DNA of 22,606 nucleotides, from NCBI GenBank assembly GCA_964549595.1, contig CAZJWK010000036.1, positions 1 to 22,606 on the forward strand, read 5' to 3'. The stretch is from CAZQQN01 sp964549595. GTDB taxonomy: Bacteria; Bacteroidota; Bacteroidia; CAILMK01; CAYYUA01. Of the stretch, positions 7,187-15,104 are shown in pieces. The number at the start of each line of letters is the position of its first letter. Within the stretch, counting starts at the first letter, position 1. Below the pieces are notes generated by a model. That model saw only the letters and a program-made list of their open reading frames with translations. It was not told where the DNA came from and searched no databases. The position numbers and the translations under genes are program-made.

Positions 7187-7942
7187 TTATTTGTTCTTAG
7201 CTTTTGTTTTAGAACGCATGTATTCCCTGTTCATCCTGGCTATATGGGTTTGAGAAATTTCCTTGGGACATTCAGCCGAACAAGCCTGGGTGTTGGTACA
7301 ATTTCCAAAACCTTCTTCATCCATCTGGGCTACCATCCCTTCTGCCCTGGATAACCGTTCAGGCTCCCCTTGCGGTAAAAGGGATAAATGGCTTATCTTG
7401 GCAGCCGTAAAAAGGGAGGCAGAAGCATTCTTACAAGCTGCCACGCAAGCACCACAGCCTATGCATGTGGCTGCATCAAATGCTTCATCGGCATTTTGCT
7501 TGGGAACAGGTATATTATTCGCGTCTGGAGTAGAGCCGGTGTTTACTGATATGTAACCGCCTGCTTGATTAATTCGGTCGAAAGCAGAACGGTCAACGAC
7601 CAGGTCTTTTACAACGGGAAACGCTTTGGCACGGAAAGGCTCGACATAAATGGTGTCTCCGTCTTTAAAATGCCGCATATGCAGCTGACAGGTGGTTGTT
7701 CCCTTCAGGGGTCCATGAGGCCTTCCATCTATCATCATGCCGCAAGACCCGCAAATGCCTTCACGGCAATCATGATCAAAGGCTACAGGCTCTTCTTCGC
7801 CTTCTTCAATCAAACGGTTGTTAAGCACATCCAGCATTTCAAGAAAGGACATCTCACCTACCACATCATTAACCGTATAATCCCTAAAACCTCCTTTGCT
7901 CTGGTCATCTTTTTGTCGCCAAATTTTTAAATGGATCTTCAT
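7187..7942 (-). CDS. sdhB: Succinate dehydrogenase/fumarate reductase iron-sulfur subunit
   Basis: 251-residue electron-transfer subunit of complex II, carrying electrons from the flavin in SdhA to quinone at the membrane. All cluster ligands are visible. The 2Fe-2S cluster has Cys59, Cys64, Cys67 and Cys85 in DCREGICGSCG and TTTCQLH. The 4Fe-4S and 3Fe-4S clusters share CIGCGACVAAC (160-170) and CTNTQACSAEC (215-225). The length and the insertion between the plant-type ferredoxin domain and the C-terminal helical domain fit the non-classical family found in Bacteroidota and epsilonproteobacteria. It is the last of the three sdh genes, 55 bases after sdhA. The reaction direction (succinate oxidation or fumarate reduction) cannot be told from sequence. 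Confidence 0.96.
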   Translation of the reverse strand: MKIHLKIWRQKDDQSKGGFRDYTVNDVVGEMSFLEMLDVLNNRLIEEGEEEPVAFDHDCREGICGSCGMMIDGRPHGPLKGTTTCQLHMRHFKDGDTIYVEPFRAKAFPVVKDLVVDRSAFDRINQAGGYISVNTGSTPDANNIPVPKQNADEAFDAATCIGCGACVAACKNASASLFTAAKISHLSLLPQGEPERLSRAEGMVAQMDEEGFGNCTNTQACSAECPKEISQTHIARMNREYMRSKTKAKNK

Positions 7943-7997
7943 AAGCCATTGATTTTTAAGCCTTAATTATCCATAAGGCTTGTAAGGTAACAGTTTT

Positions 7998-9914
7998 TTA
8001 TTTATAGCTACGCTGTTTCAATTCTACTTCTTCAAATTCCAGAGGTTCTTTGTGCAGGGTTTCTTCTTGTTCTTCTCCCTTGTATTCCCAGGCTGCCACA
8101 TAAGCAAACTCATCATCCCTTCTCATGGCTTCGCCCTCTTCTGTTTGGTATTCTTCACGGAAATGACCCCCGCAACTTTCTTCACGATCCAAAGCATCCC
8201 GGATCATCAGGCTTCCGAGTTCAATGAAGTCAGCTACCCGACCGGCTTTTTCCAGTTCAGGGTTCAGGGCATCGGAACGTCCCGGTACTTTTACATCTTT
8301 CCAAAATTCCTCTTTTAAGTCCTTAACCATTTGGGCAGCTTTTTCCAGGCCTTCTCTGGTCCTCGACATTCCGCAATAGTCCCAGATTATTTTACCCAAT
8401 TCCCGGTGGAAGTGGTCCACCGTCTTGGTGCCGTTTATGTTCATAAATTTATCGATGCGCTCTTTCACCTTCTTTTCTGCTTCATCAAATTCCTGTCTAT
8501 CAGTTTCAATGGGTGGTGTCTTAATTTCATCAGCGAGGAATTGCCCGATCGTATAGGGCAGCACAAAATAGCCATCGGCTAAGCCCTGCATAAGGGCTGA
8601 AGCCCCTAATCGGTTGGCACCGTGATCTGAAAAGTTCGATTCTCCGATTGAAAACAATCCGGGAATGGTGGTCATCAGGTTATAATCCACCCATAGACCA
8701 CCCATGGTATAGTGAACAGCGGGATAAATTTTCATCGGGGTTTCATAGGGGTTATCTCCGTTAATTTTTTGGTAAATGTCAAAGATATTACCGTAACGTT
8801 GGCTAACGCCCTCTTTACCCAAGCGCTGAATCGCATCCCTAAAATCAAGGTAAACCGCATAACCCGTAGGGCCCACTCCCCTGCCTTCATCACACACTTT
8901 TTTAGCGGCTCTCGATGCTACATCCCTTGGAACCAGGTTACCGAATGCAGGATACCATCTTTCCAGGTAATAATCACGTTCTTCATCAGGTATGGAATTC
9001 GGCTCGCGGTTATCATTGGCTTCCTTGGGAACCCATACGCGGCCATCATTCCGCAAACTTTCACTCATGAGGGTAAGTTTGGACTGGTATTCACCAGAAA
9101 CGGGTATGCATGTGGGGTGAATTTGGGTAAAACAAGGATTGGCAAAATACGCCCCTTCCTTATGAGCCTTCCAGGTTGCAGAGCAATTGGAACCCATGGC
9201 ATTGGTCGAAAGGAAGTAAACATTACCGTACCCTCCGGTAGCCAAAACCACTGCATGAGCAGAATGCCTTTCAATTTCCCCGGTTACCAGGTTTCTTGCA
9301 ATGATGCCCCTGGCTTTTCCATCAATGATCACCAATTCCAGCATCTCGTGACGCGGGTACATTTTGATTTGTCCATTGGCAATCTGCCTGTTCATAGCGG
9401 AATAAGCCCCTAATAATAATTGCTGGCCGGTTTGCCCACGGGCATAAAATGTTCTTTTAACCTGTACGCCCCCAAAGGAACGGTTAGCTAAAACGCCTCC
9501 GTATTCACGGGCAAAAGGAACGCCCTGGGCGACACACTGATCAATAATATTGGTGCTTACTTCGGCCAAACGGTGTACATTGGCTTCCCTGGAACGATAA
9601 TCACCACCCTTTACGGTATCATAAAATAACCGGTAAACACTGTCTCCATCGTTCTGATAATTCTTTGCGGCGTTTATGCCCCCTTGGGCCGCAATACTAT
9701 GAGCCCGCCTGGGAGAATCCTGAAAGCAAAATGTCTTGACATTATAACCTAATTCGGCCAAGGAAGCCGATGCCGAGCCCCCTGCTAAACCTGTCCCCAC
9801 TACAATGATATCAAGGTTTCGTTTATTAGCAGGACTAACCAGCCGCATTTTGGAACGGTAATCCTCCCATTTCCTTTCTAAGGGGCCTTCCGGTATTTTT
9901 GCGTCTAATGTCAT
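7998..9914 (-). CDS. sdhA: Succinate dehydrogenase/fumarate reductase flavoprotein subunit
   Basis: 638-residue catalytic subunit of complex II, interconverting succinate and fumarate on the cytoplasmic face. The FAD dinucleotide-binding motif is VVGTGLAGGSASASLAELG (38-56). RRAHSIAAQGGINAA (69-83) contains His72, the residue expected to hold FAD covalently. Later landmarks are HPTCIP, VHYTMGGLWVDYN (substrate/active-site region) and SIGESNFSDHGANRLGASALMQGLADG, the FAD-capping end of the family. The C-terminal helical domain includes RTREGLEKA and RDALDREESCGGHFREEY. The ATG at 9914 is 14 bases after the sdhC stop, so translation is likely coupled within the operon. Confidence 0.98.
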   Translation of the reverse strand: MTLDAKIPEGPLERKWEDYRSKMRLVSPANKRNLDIIVVGTGLAGGSASASLAELGYNVKTFCFQDSPRRAHSIAAQGGINAAKNYQNDGDSVYRLFYDTVKGGDYRSREANVHRLAEVSTNIIDQCVAQGVPFAREYGGVLANRSFGGVQVKRTFYARGQTGQQLLLGAYSAMNRQIANGQIKMYPRHEMLELVIIDGKARGIIARNLVTGEIERHSAHAVVLATGGYGNVYFLSTNAMGSNCSATWKAHKEGAYFANPCFTQIHPTCIPVSGEYQSKLTLMSESLRNDGRVWVPKEANDNREPNSIPDEERDYYLERWYPAFGNLVPRDVASRAAKKVCDEGRGVGPTGYAVYLDFRDAIQRLGKEGVSQRYGNIFDIYQKINGDNPYETPMKIYPAVHYTMGGLWVDYNLMTTIPGLFSIGESNFSDHGANRLGASALMQGLADGYFVLPYTIGQFLADEIKTPPIETDRQEFDEAEKKVKERIDKFMNINGTKTVDHFHRELGKIIWDYCGMSRTREGLEKAAQMVKDLKEEFWKDVKVPGRSDALNPELEKAGRVADFIELGSLMIRDALDREESCGGHFREEYQTEEGEAMRRDDEFAYVAAWEYKGEEQEETLHKEPLEFEEVELKQRSYK

Positions 9915-9928
9915 AGTTTATTGTTTCC

Positions 9929-10573
9929 TTAGTTAAAGTAAAAATAAATAGGAAACGCTGCAAAAGCAGCGGGTACCACAATAGAGAATATAATGCCAAT
10001 GTATTTGATAATGGGGAAATAACTGCTGTGCCTTAAACCTAATGTCTGAAATGCACTCTTAAAGCCATGACTAAGGTGAAAACCTAACAGAATCATAGCA
10101 ATTACGTAGAATCCGGAATATAAAATACTATCAAACGCAGCTTTGACCATATCGTCCAAATCTTTCCCGGATTCTAAAAAGCGATGGGGCACAAAAAAGG
10201 ACTCCAAATGGACAATAAGAAAAATCAGGATAATACTACCAGTAAGGCCCATATTCCTGGCTACCCAATTGGAGCCCGGTGAGGATTTTTGAACAGCGTA
10301 CCCGACTGGTCTTGCTCTCCTGTTTTGAATCGTCAAAACAATTCCGTCAATAATATGAAATAAGAAACCGGCAAACAGGACAATCTCCATGACTCGGATG
10401 AGGGGATTGGTGGACATGAAATGCGCATATTCATTGAAAGCTTTTCCTCCATCTGCTTTGAAAAGCAATAGATTACCGCTTAAATGAACCACCAGAAAAG
10501 AGATTAAGAAAAGGCCGGTTATGGCCATGATGACCTTTTTCAAAATCGAATAAAAAGTGCTGGATTCCGGCAT
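9929..10573 (-). CDS. sdhC: Succinate dehydrogenase cytochrome b subunit (b558 type)
   Basis: 214-residue membrane anchor of complex II, of the single-subunit, five-helix, di-heme type known from Bacillus subtilis and Wolinella. Membrane segments fall at about 12-34, 60-82, 105-126, 147-170 and 188-212. Histidines positioned within or near these helices and suitable as heme ligands are His30 (VVHLSGN), His73 (FHIIDG), His122 (IVHLES) and His166 (GFHLSHGF). No separate sdhD is present, as expected for this type. Such enzymes usually react with menaquinone. It is the first gene of sdhC-sdhA-sdhB, with a TAAATTTG promoter element 34 bases upstream of the ATG. Confidence 0.94.
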   Translation of the reverse strand: MPESSTFYSILKKVIMAITGLFLISFLVVHLSGNLLLFKADGGKAFNEYAHFMSTNPLIRVMEIVLFAGFLFHIIDGIVLTIQNRRARPVGYAVQKSSPGSNWVARNMGLTGSIILIFLIVHLESFFVPHRFLESGKDLDDMVKAAFDSILYSGFYVIAMILLGFHLSHGFKSAFQTLGLRHSSYFPIIKYIGIIFSIVVPAAFAAFPIYFYFN

Positions 10574-10607
10574 TTGTTTGGTTTTAATTAAGCAATTAAG
10601 CGCCTTT

Positions 10608-10615
10608 CAAATTTA
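10608..10615 (-). promoter_or_regulatory. Candidate -7 promoter element of the sdhCAB operon
   Basis: The minus strand reads TAAATTTG, an exact TAnnTTTG, ending 34 bases before the sdhC start codon. No clear -33 TTTG at 19-23 bases. The rest of the 10574-10806 gap holds no recognised gene. Confidence 0.45.
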
Positions 10616-10806
10616 ACAAAAAATCCAAGTTTAAGTTTGAAAGCCCCTAAGGGACCATTAACTTTTTGGGATTTTTAGTCTAAGCCTTTTTTGTAGGCCT
10701 TGTTTAACGCAAAATTATCCGTTGACTAAGGTATTTTCCAAATTGAGGGATTTTTAAGCCGTTATTTTTTCATTAAGATTAATGGTAGGTTCCGGCCCGG
10801 CAAAGG

Positions 10807-11208
10807 TTATTTGAGCTGCCTGATCAAATCGAACAATTCCCGCTTCATGTTTTTGAACTCTTTGTCAAACTGAGCCAATTGGTCACTGAGTGTATTATGA
10901 GTCTCATAATTGGCTTCAGAAATAGAAGCGGCCTTTTTTGTTTCCCGGGCTAAAGCCTTTTGATGGGCTTTAACGTCATGTTCAAAACGGTCCAGTAATT
11001 CCCCTCTGTAATAAATGATTTGATTTTGAAGTTTTTCAAAAACCACTTTTTGATTGAATTTTAACTCCTTCAAAGCATTCTTTTCCAGTAATTCTTCAAA
11101 AAACTTCATTTCTTCTTGCCAAAAGGAAATTTCACTTAACCATTCCTGACATTGAGTATGGAGGTTATCAAGGGTCTCGTTCTGAGTTTCGCCCCCTAAG
11201 TTTTTCAT
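10807..11208 (-). CDS. Hypothetical coiled-coil protein
   Basis: 133-residue hydrophilic, almost wholly helical protein with no signal peptide or membrane segment. Heptad-like spacing of leucine, isoleucine and phenylalanine is visible at about 30-80 (EEMKFFEELL, QKVVFEKLQNQIIYY) and 105-133 (TLSDQLAQFDKEFKNMKREL, FDLIRQL), consistent with coiled coils. I do not recognise the family and assign no function. It has an exact -7-like element 33 bases upstream of its ATG and lies downstream of the nrdJ terminator, so it is probably its own transcription unit rather than part of the nrdJ operon. Reality is supported by length, codon use and promoter position. Confidence 0.75.
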   Translation of the reverse strand: MKNLGGETQNETLDNLHTQCQEWLSEISFWQEEMKFFEELLEKNALKELKFNQKVVFEKLQNQIIYYRGELLDRFEHDVKAHQKALARETKKAASISEANYETHNTLSDQLAQFDKEFKNMKRELFDLIRQLK

Positions 11209-11241
11209 GGTTTTCAGGATTTTTAATAACGGTGCTTAAAT

Positions 11242-11277
11242 CAAAGTTAAGAATAATCCTGCCATAATGGAAACAAA
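11242..11277 (-). promoter_or_regulatory. Candidate promoter of the coiled-coil gene
   Basis: On the minus strand TAACTTTG (complement of 11242-11249) matches TAnnTTTG and ends 33 bases before the start codon. A TTTG (complement of 11274-11277) lies 24 bases further upstream, slightly longer than the usual -33 to -7 spacing. That TTTG is also the first arm base set of the nrdJ terminator. Confidence 0.45.
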
Positions 11278-11312
11278 AAAGGAGGCAATAGAAAGGCCTA
11301 TTACCTCCTTTT
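11277..11312 (-). terminator. Intrinsic terminator after nrdJ
   Basis: AAAAGGAGG (11277-11285) pairs perfectly with CCTCCTTTT (11304-11312). After one C-A mismatch, AATAG (11287-11291) pairs with CTATT (11298-11302), leaving a 6-base loop. On the minus strand, the direction of nrdJ, the stem is followed by an uninterrupted T run. It starts 38 bases after the nrdJ stop codon. Confidence 0.85.
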
Positions 11313-11350
11313 AAAAAAGTTGGATGCCTGAAATAAGATGGATTGACGCT

Positions 11351-14300
11351 TTAGCTACAACCCATACTATTACCACAGTTTAGGCATTTGTAGCAAGTAC
11401 CGCTTCTTACCGTGACATGACCGCAAACGTCACATGGTGGGGCATCGCCCATCATGCTGCTCAATTGTTGGTTCGTTTGCTGGATACTGATATCCTTTTC
11501 TGAAGACGAACCATTTCCGTTCACAGGATCCGAATGATAAGAAGGTTCTTCTTCGGCCTTTGATTCAACGGTCTTTTCGGAATTTTGATCCGTTTGGGTT
11601 CCCGTATTTTCAGGCTGATTTTCCTTGGGGTCGTAGTTTTGAATTTGTTGAGAAGCGACCTGGACCAAATCCTTTCTTCCCAAGTATTCAAATCCTACCA
11701 AACGGAAAATGTAGTCAACTATTGAGGTAGCGGATTTGATGTTGTCATGGCCTTCTACCATTCCACTTGGTTCAAACCGGGTAAATGTGAATTTCTCCAC
11801 ATATTCCTCAACCGGAACACCATATTGAAGCCCAATGGAAACCGCAATAGCGAAGCAGTTAAGCAAAGATCGGAAGGAGGCGCCTTCTTTATGGACATCG
11901 ACAAAAATTTCGCCGAGGGTCCCATCTCCATATTCACCGGTTCGAACGAACATCGTTTGCCCCCCGATTTTCGCTTTTTGGGTGAAGCCGTCCCGTTTGT
12001 GGGGTAGTTTTTTCCGCTCAACAATGCTGGAAAGTTGTCGCTTAAACTGGGTATCCTTTGATTCGGCAATGATCTTCTTGGCGGCTTCAAGCACTTCATT
12101 GGGTGTTAGCTCATCCAGCGATTTTCCGCCTTCTCCGCCGGCTACTTTTTCAATGGTTTCGCCTATCTTGTCGTCTTCTCCCTTCTTAGAATCAGATTGA
12201 TTGGATAGGGGCTGGGACCACTTGCTACCATCCCTGTAAAGGGCGTTGGCTTTTAATCCTAATTTCCAGGATAATTCGTAGCAACCTTGTATTTCTTCAA
12301 CCGTAGCCTCATTGGGCAAATTAATGGTTTTGGAAATGGCCCCGGAAATGAAAGGTTGCGCGGAGGCCATCATACGAATATGGCCGTGAGGTTCAATGAA
12401 TCGCTCCCCCTTCTGGCCACAACGGTTGGCACAATCAAAAACCGGATAATGGGCTTCCTTCAGATGAGGAGCTCCTTCTATGGTCATTGTGCCGCAAACA
12501 TGTTCGTTGGCCTCTGCCACTTCAGCATCGGTAAAACCCAGCTCATTCAAAAGGTTGAAATTGGGGTCATTGTATTCATTGGGCTTGAAACCCAGCCTTT
12601 GCATGGTACTTTCACCCAGGGTCCATTTGTTGAAGACAAAACCAATGGCAAAGGCGGATGGCAATTGTTTTTCAATATTGTTGATATCGTTTTCATCCAA
12701 TCCTTTTGCCTTAAGGGTATCGTGATTGATGTTGGGCGCCCCTTCCAGTGTTCCCTTGCCTTTGGCATAGTCTACAATATCCTGGATCTGGGATTCATTG
12801 TAGCCAAGGTTTTGCAAGGCCTTGGGAATGGTTTGGTTGATAATCTTGAAATACCCCCCACCGGAAAGTTTTTTAAATTTAACCAATGCAAAGTCCGGTT
12901 CCACCCCGGTTGTGTCACAGTCCATTACCAAACCTATGGTCCCGGTCGGCGCAATGACGGTAGCCTGGGCATTACGGAACCCATATTTTTCGCCCAGTTG
13001 GAGTGCCTTATCCCAGGATTCACAAGCAGCCTTCAACAGGTAATCCGGGCAGTGCTTCGGATCTATGCCTTTGGGTTTAACGCTCAGGCCCTCATAGGCG
13101 TTTTGGGCATTATAGGCAGCATACCTGTGGTTACGGATTACCCGAAGCATATCCTCCTTATTGGCTTCGTACCGTTTGAAAGGCCCTTTGACGGCCGCCA
13201 TTTCGGCGGACGTGGCATAAGAGGTGCCCGTCATAATGGCTGTTAAAGCACCACAGATGGCATTGCTTTCTTCACTGTCATACGGTATCCCCGAAGCCAT
13301 TAGAAGGGAACCTAAGTTGGCATACCCTAATCCCAGGGTACGGTAATCAAAGGATTTACGGGCTACCTCCTCTGAAGGGAACTGAGCCATCAATACGGAA
13401 ATTTCTAAAGCAACGGTCCATAACCTGGTGGCATGTTCATAGCCCTGCACATCAAATTCCAGTTTGTCTTCATCGTAAAACCTGCGAACATTCAGGGATG
13501 CCAGATTGCAAGCGGTATCATCCAGGAACATGTATTCAGAACAGGGATTAGAGGCACGGATTTTACCATCCTGCGGACAAGTGTGCCATTCATTAATGGT
13601 GGTATCAAATTGAATTCCCGGATCAGCACAATCCCAAGCTGCATAAGCCACTTGATCCCATAGATCCCTGGCATTGATGGCCTTCATCGAGGAGCCATCC
13701 GTCCGTGCTGTTAAATGCCAGTCTTCACCATTTTCAAGGGCATGGAAGAAATCATTGGAAACACGAATTGAGTTATTGGAATTCTGTCCGGAAACGGACT
13801 GATAGGCCTCGCCTTCATAATCACCCGAATAGCCGGCATCCATTAAAGCTTTGACTTTCTTTTCTTCTTCTACTTTCCAATTAATGAAATCCTCCACTTC
13901 GGGGTGATCAATATCCAGGACTACCATTTTAGCCGCCCTTCGCGTAGTACCTCCGGATTTAATGGCCCCTGCTGCCTGATCTCCGATTTTGAGAAAAGAC
14001 ATTAAACCCGAGGATTGACCTCCCCCGGAAAGTCCTTCGTTCTCAGCACGGATGTTGGAAAAGTTTGAGCCAACACCGGAACCGTATTTAAAAATACGGG
14101 CTTCGCGTACCCAGAGATCCATGATTCCACCTTTGTTGACCAAGTCGTCCTCAACGGAAAGGATGAAGCAAGCATGAGGTTGAGGCCTTTTGTATGCCGA
14201 ATCTGATTGCTCCATTTCTTCGGTATCAGGGTTCACATAATAATGCCCCTGAGGCTTGCCGGCTATTCCGTAAGCTGTGTGAAGCCCGGTATTAAACCAT

Positions 14301-14728
14301 TGGGGGGAGTTAGGAGCCGCATGTTGGCCGATAATCATGTAAACCAGTTCCTCGTAAAATACTTGTGCATCCTTTTCTGAGGCAAAGTAATTGTATTCCT
14401 CGCCCCATTGACGCCAGCAATCGGCCATCCGGTGAGCAACCTGCTTAATGGAAGTTTCGTGGCCTGTTGAACCATCTTCCTGCGGAACCCCTGTTTTTCG
14501 CAAATATTTCTGCGCCAGGATATCGGTTGCCACCTGGGACCACTGCTTGGGGACCTCCACATCATTCATTTCAAAAACGGTATCACCGGCGGGGTTCCGG
14601 ATTATGGATGAGCGAAGCTCATATTCAAACTCATCATAAGGACTAACCCCATCCCTGGTATAATACCTTTCAATGTTTAATCCTTTTGTTTCCTTCTTCC
14701 TGTTTTGTTTACCGTTGTCGTTTGCCAT
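11351..14728 (-). CDS. nrdJ: Vitamin B12-dependent (class II) ribonucleoside-diphosphate reductase
   Basis: 1125-residue class II ribonucleotide reductase, which uses adenosylcobalamin to form the active-site thiyl radical and so makes deoxynucleotides without oxygen or a separate radical subunit. Visible active-site parts are Cys187 in HACFIL and Cys407 in DTACNLASLN (redox pair), NPCSE (394-398, with the radical-bearing Cys396 and the Asn/Glu pair), and APTGTIG (593-599, phosphate binding). A TSCPD domain lies at about 900-1010. The C-terminus has six cysteines in CDVCGHVTVRSGTCYKCLNC and GCS (1099-1124), matching the zinc-ribbon/redox tail of this family. Polar low-complexity linkers occur at about 834-870 and 1031-1090. 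I looked for a cobalamin riboswitch and an NrdR box upstream and saw neither. Confidence 0.96.
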   Translation of the reverse strand: MANDNGKQNRKKETKGLNIERYYTRDGVSPYDEFEYELRSSIIRNPAGDTVFEMNDVEVPKQWSQVATDILAQKYLRKTGVPQEDGSTGHETSIKQVAHRMADCWRQWGEEYNYFASEKDAQVFYEELVYMIIGQHAAPNSPQWFNTGLHTAYGIAGKPQGHYYVNPDTEEMEQSDSAYKRPQPHACFILSVEDDLVNKGGIMDLWVREARIFKYGSGVGSNFSNIRAENEGLSGGGQSSGLMSFLKIGDQAAGAIKSGGTTRRAAKMVVLDIDHPEVEDFINWKVEEEKKVKALMDAGYSGDYEGEAYQSVSGQNSNNSIRVSNDFFHALENGEDWHLTARTDGSSMKAINARDLWDQVAYAAWDCADPGIQFDTTINEWHTCPQDGKIRASNPCSEYMFLDDTACNLASLNVRRFYDEDKLEFDVQGYEHATRLWTVALEISVLMAQFPSEEVARKSFDYRTLGLGYANLGSLLMASGIPYDSEESNAICGALTAIMTGTSYATSAEMAAVKGPFKRYEANKEDMLRVIRNHRYAAYNAQNAYEGLSVKPKGIDPKHCPDYLLKAACESWDKALQLGEKYGFRNAQATVIAPTGTIGLVMDCDTTGVEPDFALVKFKKLSGGGYFKIINQTIPKALQNLGYNESQIQDIVDYAKGKGTLEGAPNINHDTLKAKGLDENDINNIEKQLPSAFAIGFVFNKWTLGESTMQRLGFKPNEYNDPNFNLLNELGFTDAEVAEANEHVCGTMTIEGAPHLKEAHYPVFDCANRCGQKGERFIEPHGHIRMMASAQPFISGAISKTINLPNEATVEEIQGCYELSWKLGLKANALYRDGSKWSQPLSNQSDSKKGEDDKIGETIEKVAGGEGGKSLDELTPNEVLEAAKKIIAESKDTQFKRQLSSIVERKKLPHKRDGFTQKAKIGGQTMFVRTGEYGDGTLGEIFVDVHKEGASFRSLLNCFAIAVSIGLQYGVPVEEYVEKFTFTRFEPSGMVEGHDNIKSATSIVDYIFRLVGFEYLGRKDLVQVASQQIQNYDPKENQPENTGTQTDQNSEKTVESKAEEEPSYHSDPVNGNGSSSEKDISIQQTNQQLSSMMGDAPPCDVCGHVTVRSGTCYKCLNCGNSMGCS

Positions 14729-14803
14729 AAAAACTTTATTTTAATCCTATGTAAAAAAAATTTAAGGAGGTTTAAGTAGTCAAGTCCTAATAAAACCGTA
14801 AAA

Positions 14804-14811
14804 CAAAGCTA
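14804..14811 (-). promoter_or_regulatory. Candidate -7 promoter element of nrdJ
   Basis: The minus strand reads TAGCTTTG, an exact TAnnTTTG, ending 75 bases before the start codon. This implies a leader of roughly 70 bases. No clear -33 TTTG is seen. Confidence 0.4.
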
Positions 14812-14850
14812 TTCTTTTAAGCGGTTAAGGGCTAATCATTTCGGTTTATT

Positions 14851-14875
14851 TTATGCACAACCCTGTGGAAAACCT
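14851..14875. promoter_or_regulatory. Pair of DnaA-box-like 9-mers upstream of nrdJ
   Basis: TTATGCACA (14851-14859, plus) and TTTTCCACA (complement of 14864-14872, minus) each differ by one base from the DnaA box TTATCCACA and face each other across 4 bases. They lie about 40-60 bases upstream of the nrdJ -7 element. TGTGGAAAACCT at 14864-14875 is identical to 1199-1210 upstream of parE. DnaA control of nrd genes is known in Escherichia coli; here it is only suggested. Confidence 0.35.
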
Positions 14876-14956
14876 GTAAAGTTTTTATATGCTCCTTTTT
14901 CAGGGTGGAAATGAGGTATTTATAAATTTAACATTTTATAAGCCTTGTCCATTCCC

Positions 14957-14973
14957 TAATTGAAGCTCAATTA
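14957..14973. promoter_or_regulatory. Perfect 7-bp dyad, possible operator
   Basis: TAATTGA (14957-14963) and TCAATTA (14967-14973) are exact reverse complements around AGC, about 90 bases upstream of the -7 element of the GGGP synthase gene. It could be a regulator site for either divergent gene; no regulator is assigned. Confidence 0.25.
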
Positions 14974-15060
14974 ATGCTAAATGGCTCCCCATAAGGAGGC
15001 TAAAAACCTACTTCGTTTTTATAAAAAATGGGTTAATAAATGGAATTCCTGCAAATCATT

Positions 15061-15068
15061 TATCTTTG
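15061..15068 (+). promoter_or_regulatory. Candidate -7 promoter element of the GGGP synthase gene
   Basis: TATCTTTG matches TAnnTTTG exactly and ends 36 bases before the ATG at 15105. Its last three bases (TTG, 15066-15068) could be misread as a start codon; being part of a promoter element argues against that start. Confidence 0.5.
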
Positions 15069-15104
15069 CTCAAAAGGTTAGTGAAAGGCGTAACCGACCT
15101 ATCA

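Larger units (their letters stand above)
14729..15104. other. Divergent region between nrdJ and the GGGP synthase gene
   Basis: 376 bases without a credible gene. It holds -7-like elements facing outward for both neighbours (14804-14811 minus, 15061-15068 plus), two DnaA-box-like sequences (14851-14875) and a 7-bp dyad (14957-14973). A purine/pyrimidine-rich hairpin-like stretch GGCTCC...GGAGGC around 14983-15000 pairs only imperfectly. Confidence 0.6.

Noticed and set aside
12287..13246. A 319-codon plus-strand frame within nrdJ
   Set aside because: It lies wholly opposite nrdJ, has no recognisable domain, and the minus-strand protein contains the conserved reductase motifs throughout.
11351..14728. 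Possible intein or fusion in the long reductase
   Set aside because: The length is explained by the TSCPD domain, the cysteine-rich tail and polar linkers. No intein splice motifs interrupt the catalytic blocks.
14729..15060. Cobalamin riboswitch or NrdR box upstream of the B12-dependent reductase
   Set aside because: I looked for a B12-box-like core and for a paired NrdR palindrome and saw neither. A covariance-model search would be decisive.
15066..15104. TTG at 15066 as the start of the GGGP synthase gene (13 more residues)
   Set aside because: The TTG is the end of the TATCTTTG promoter element, the extra residues do not resemble family N-termini, and the ATG at 15105 gives a 36-base distance like that of other genes here.
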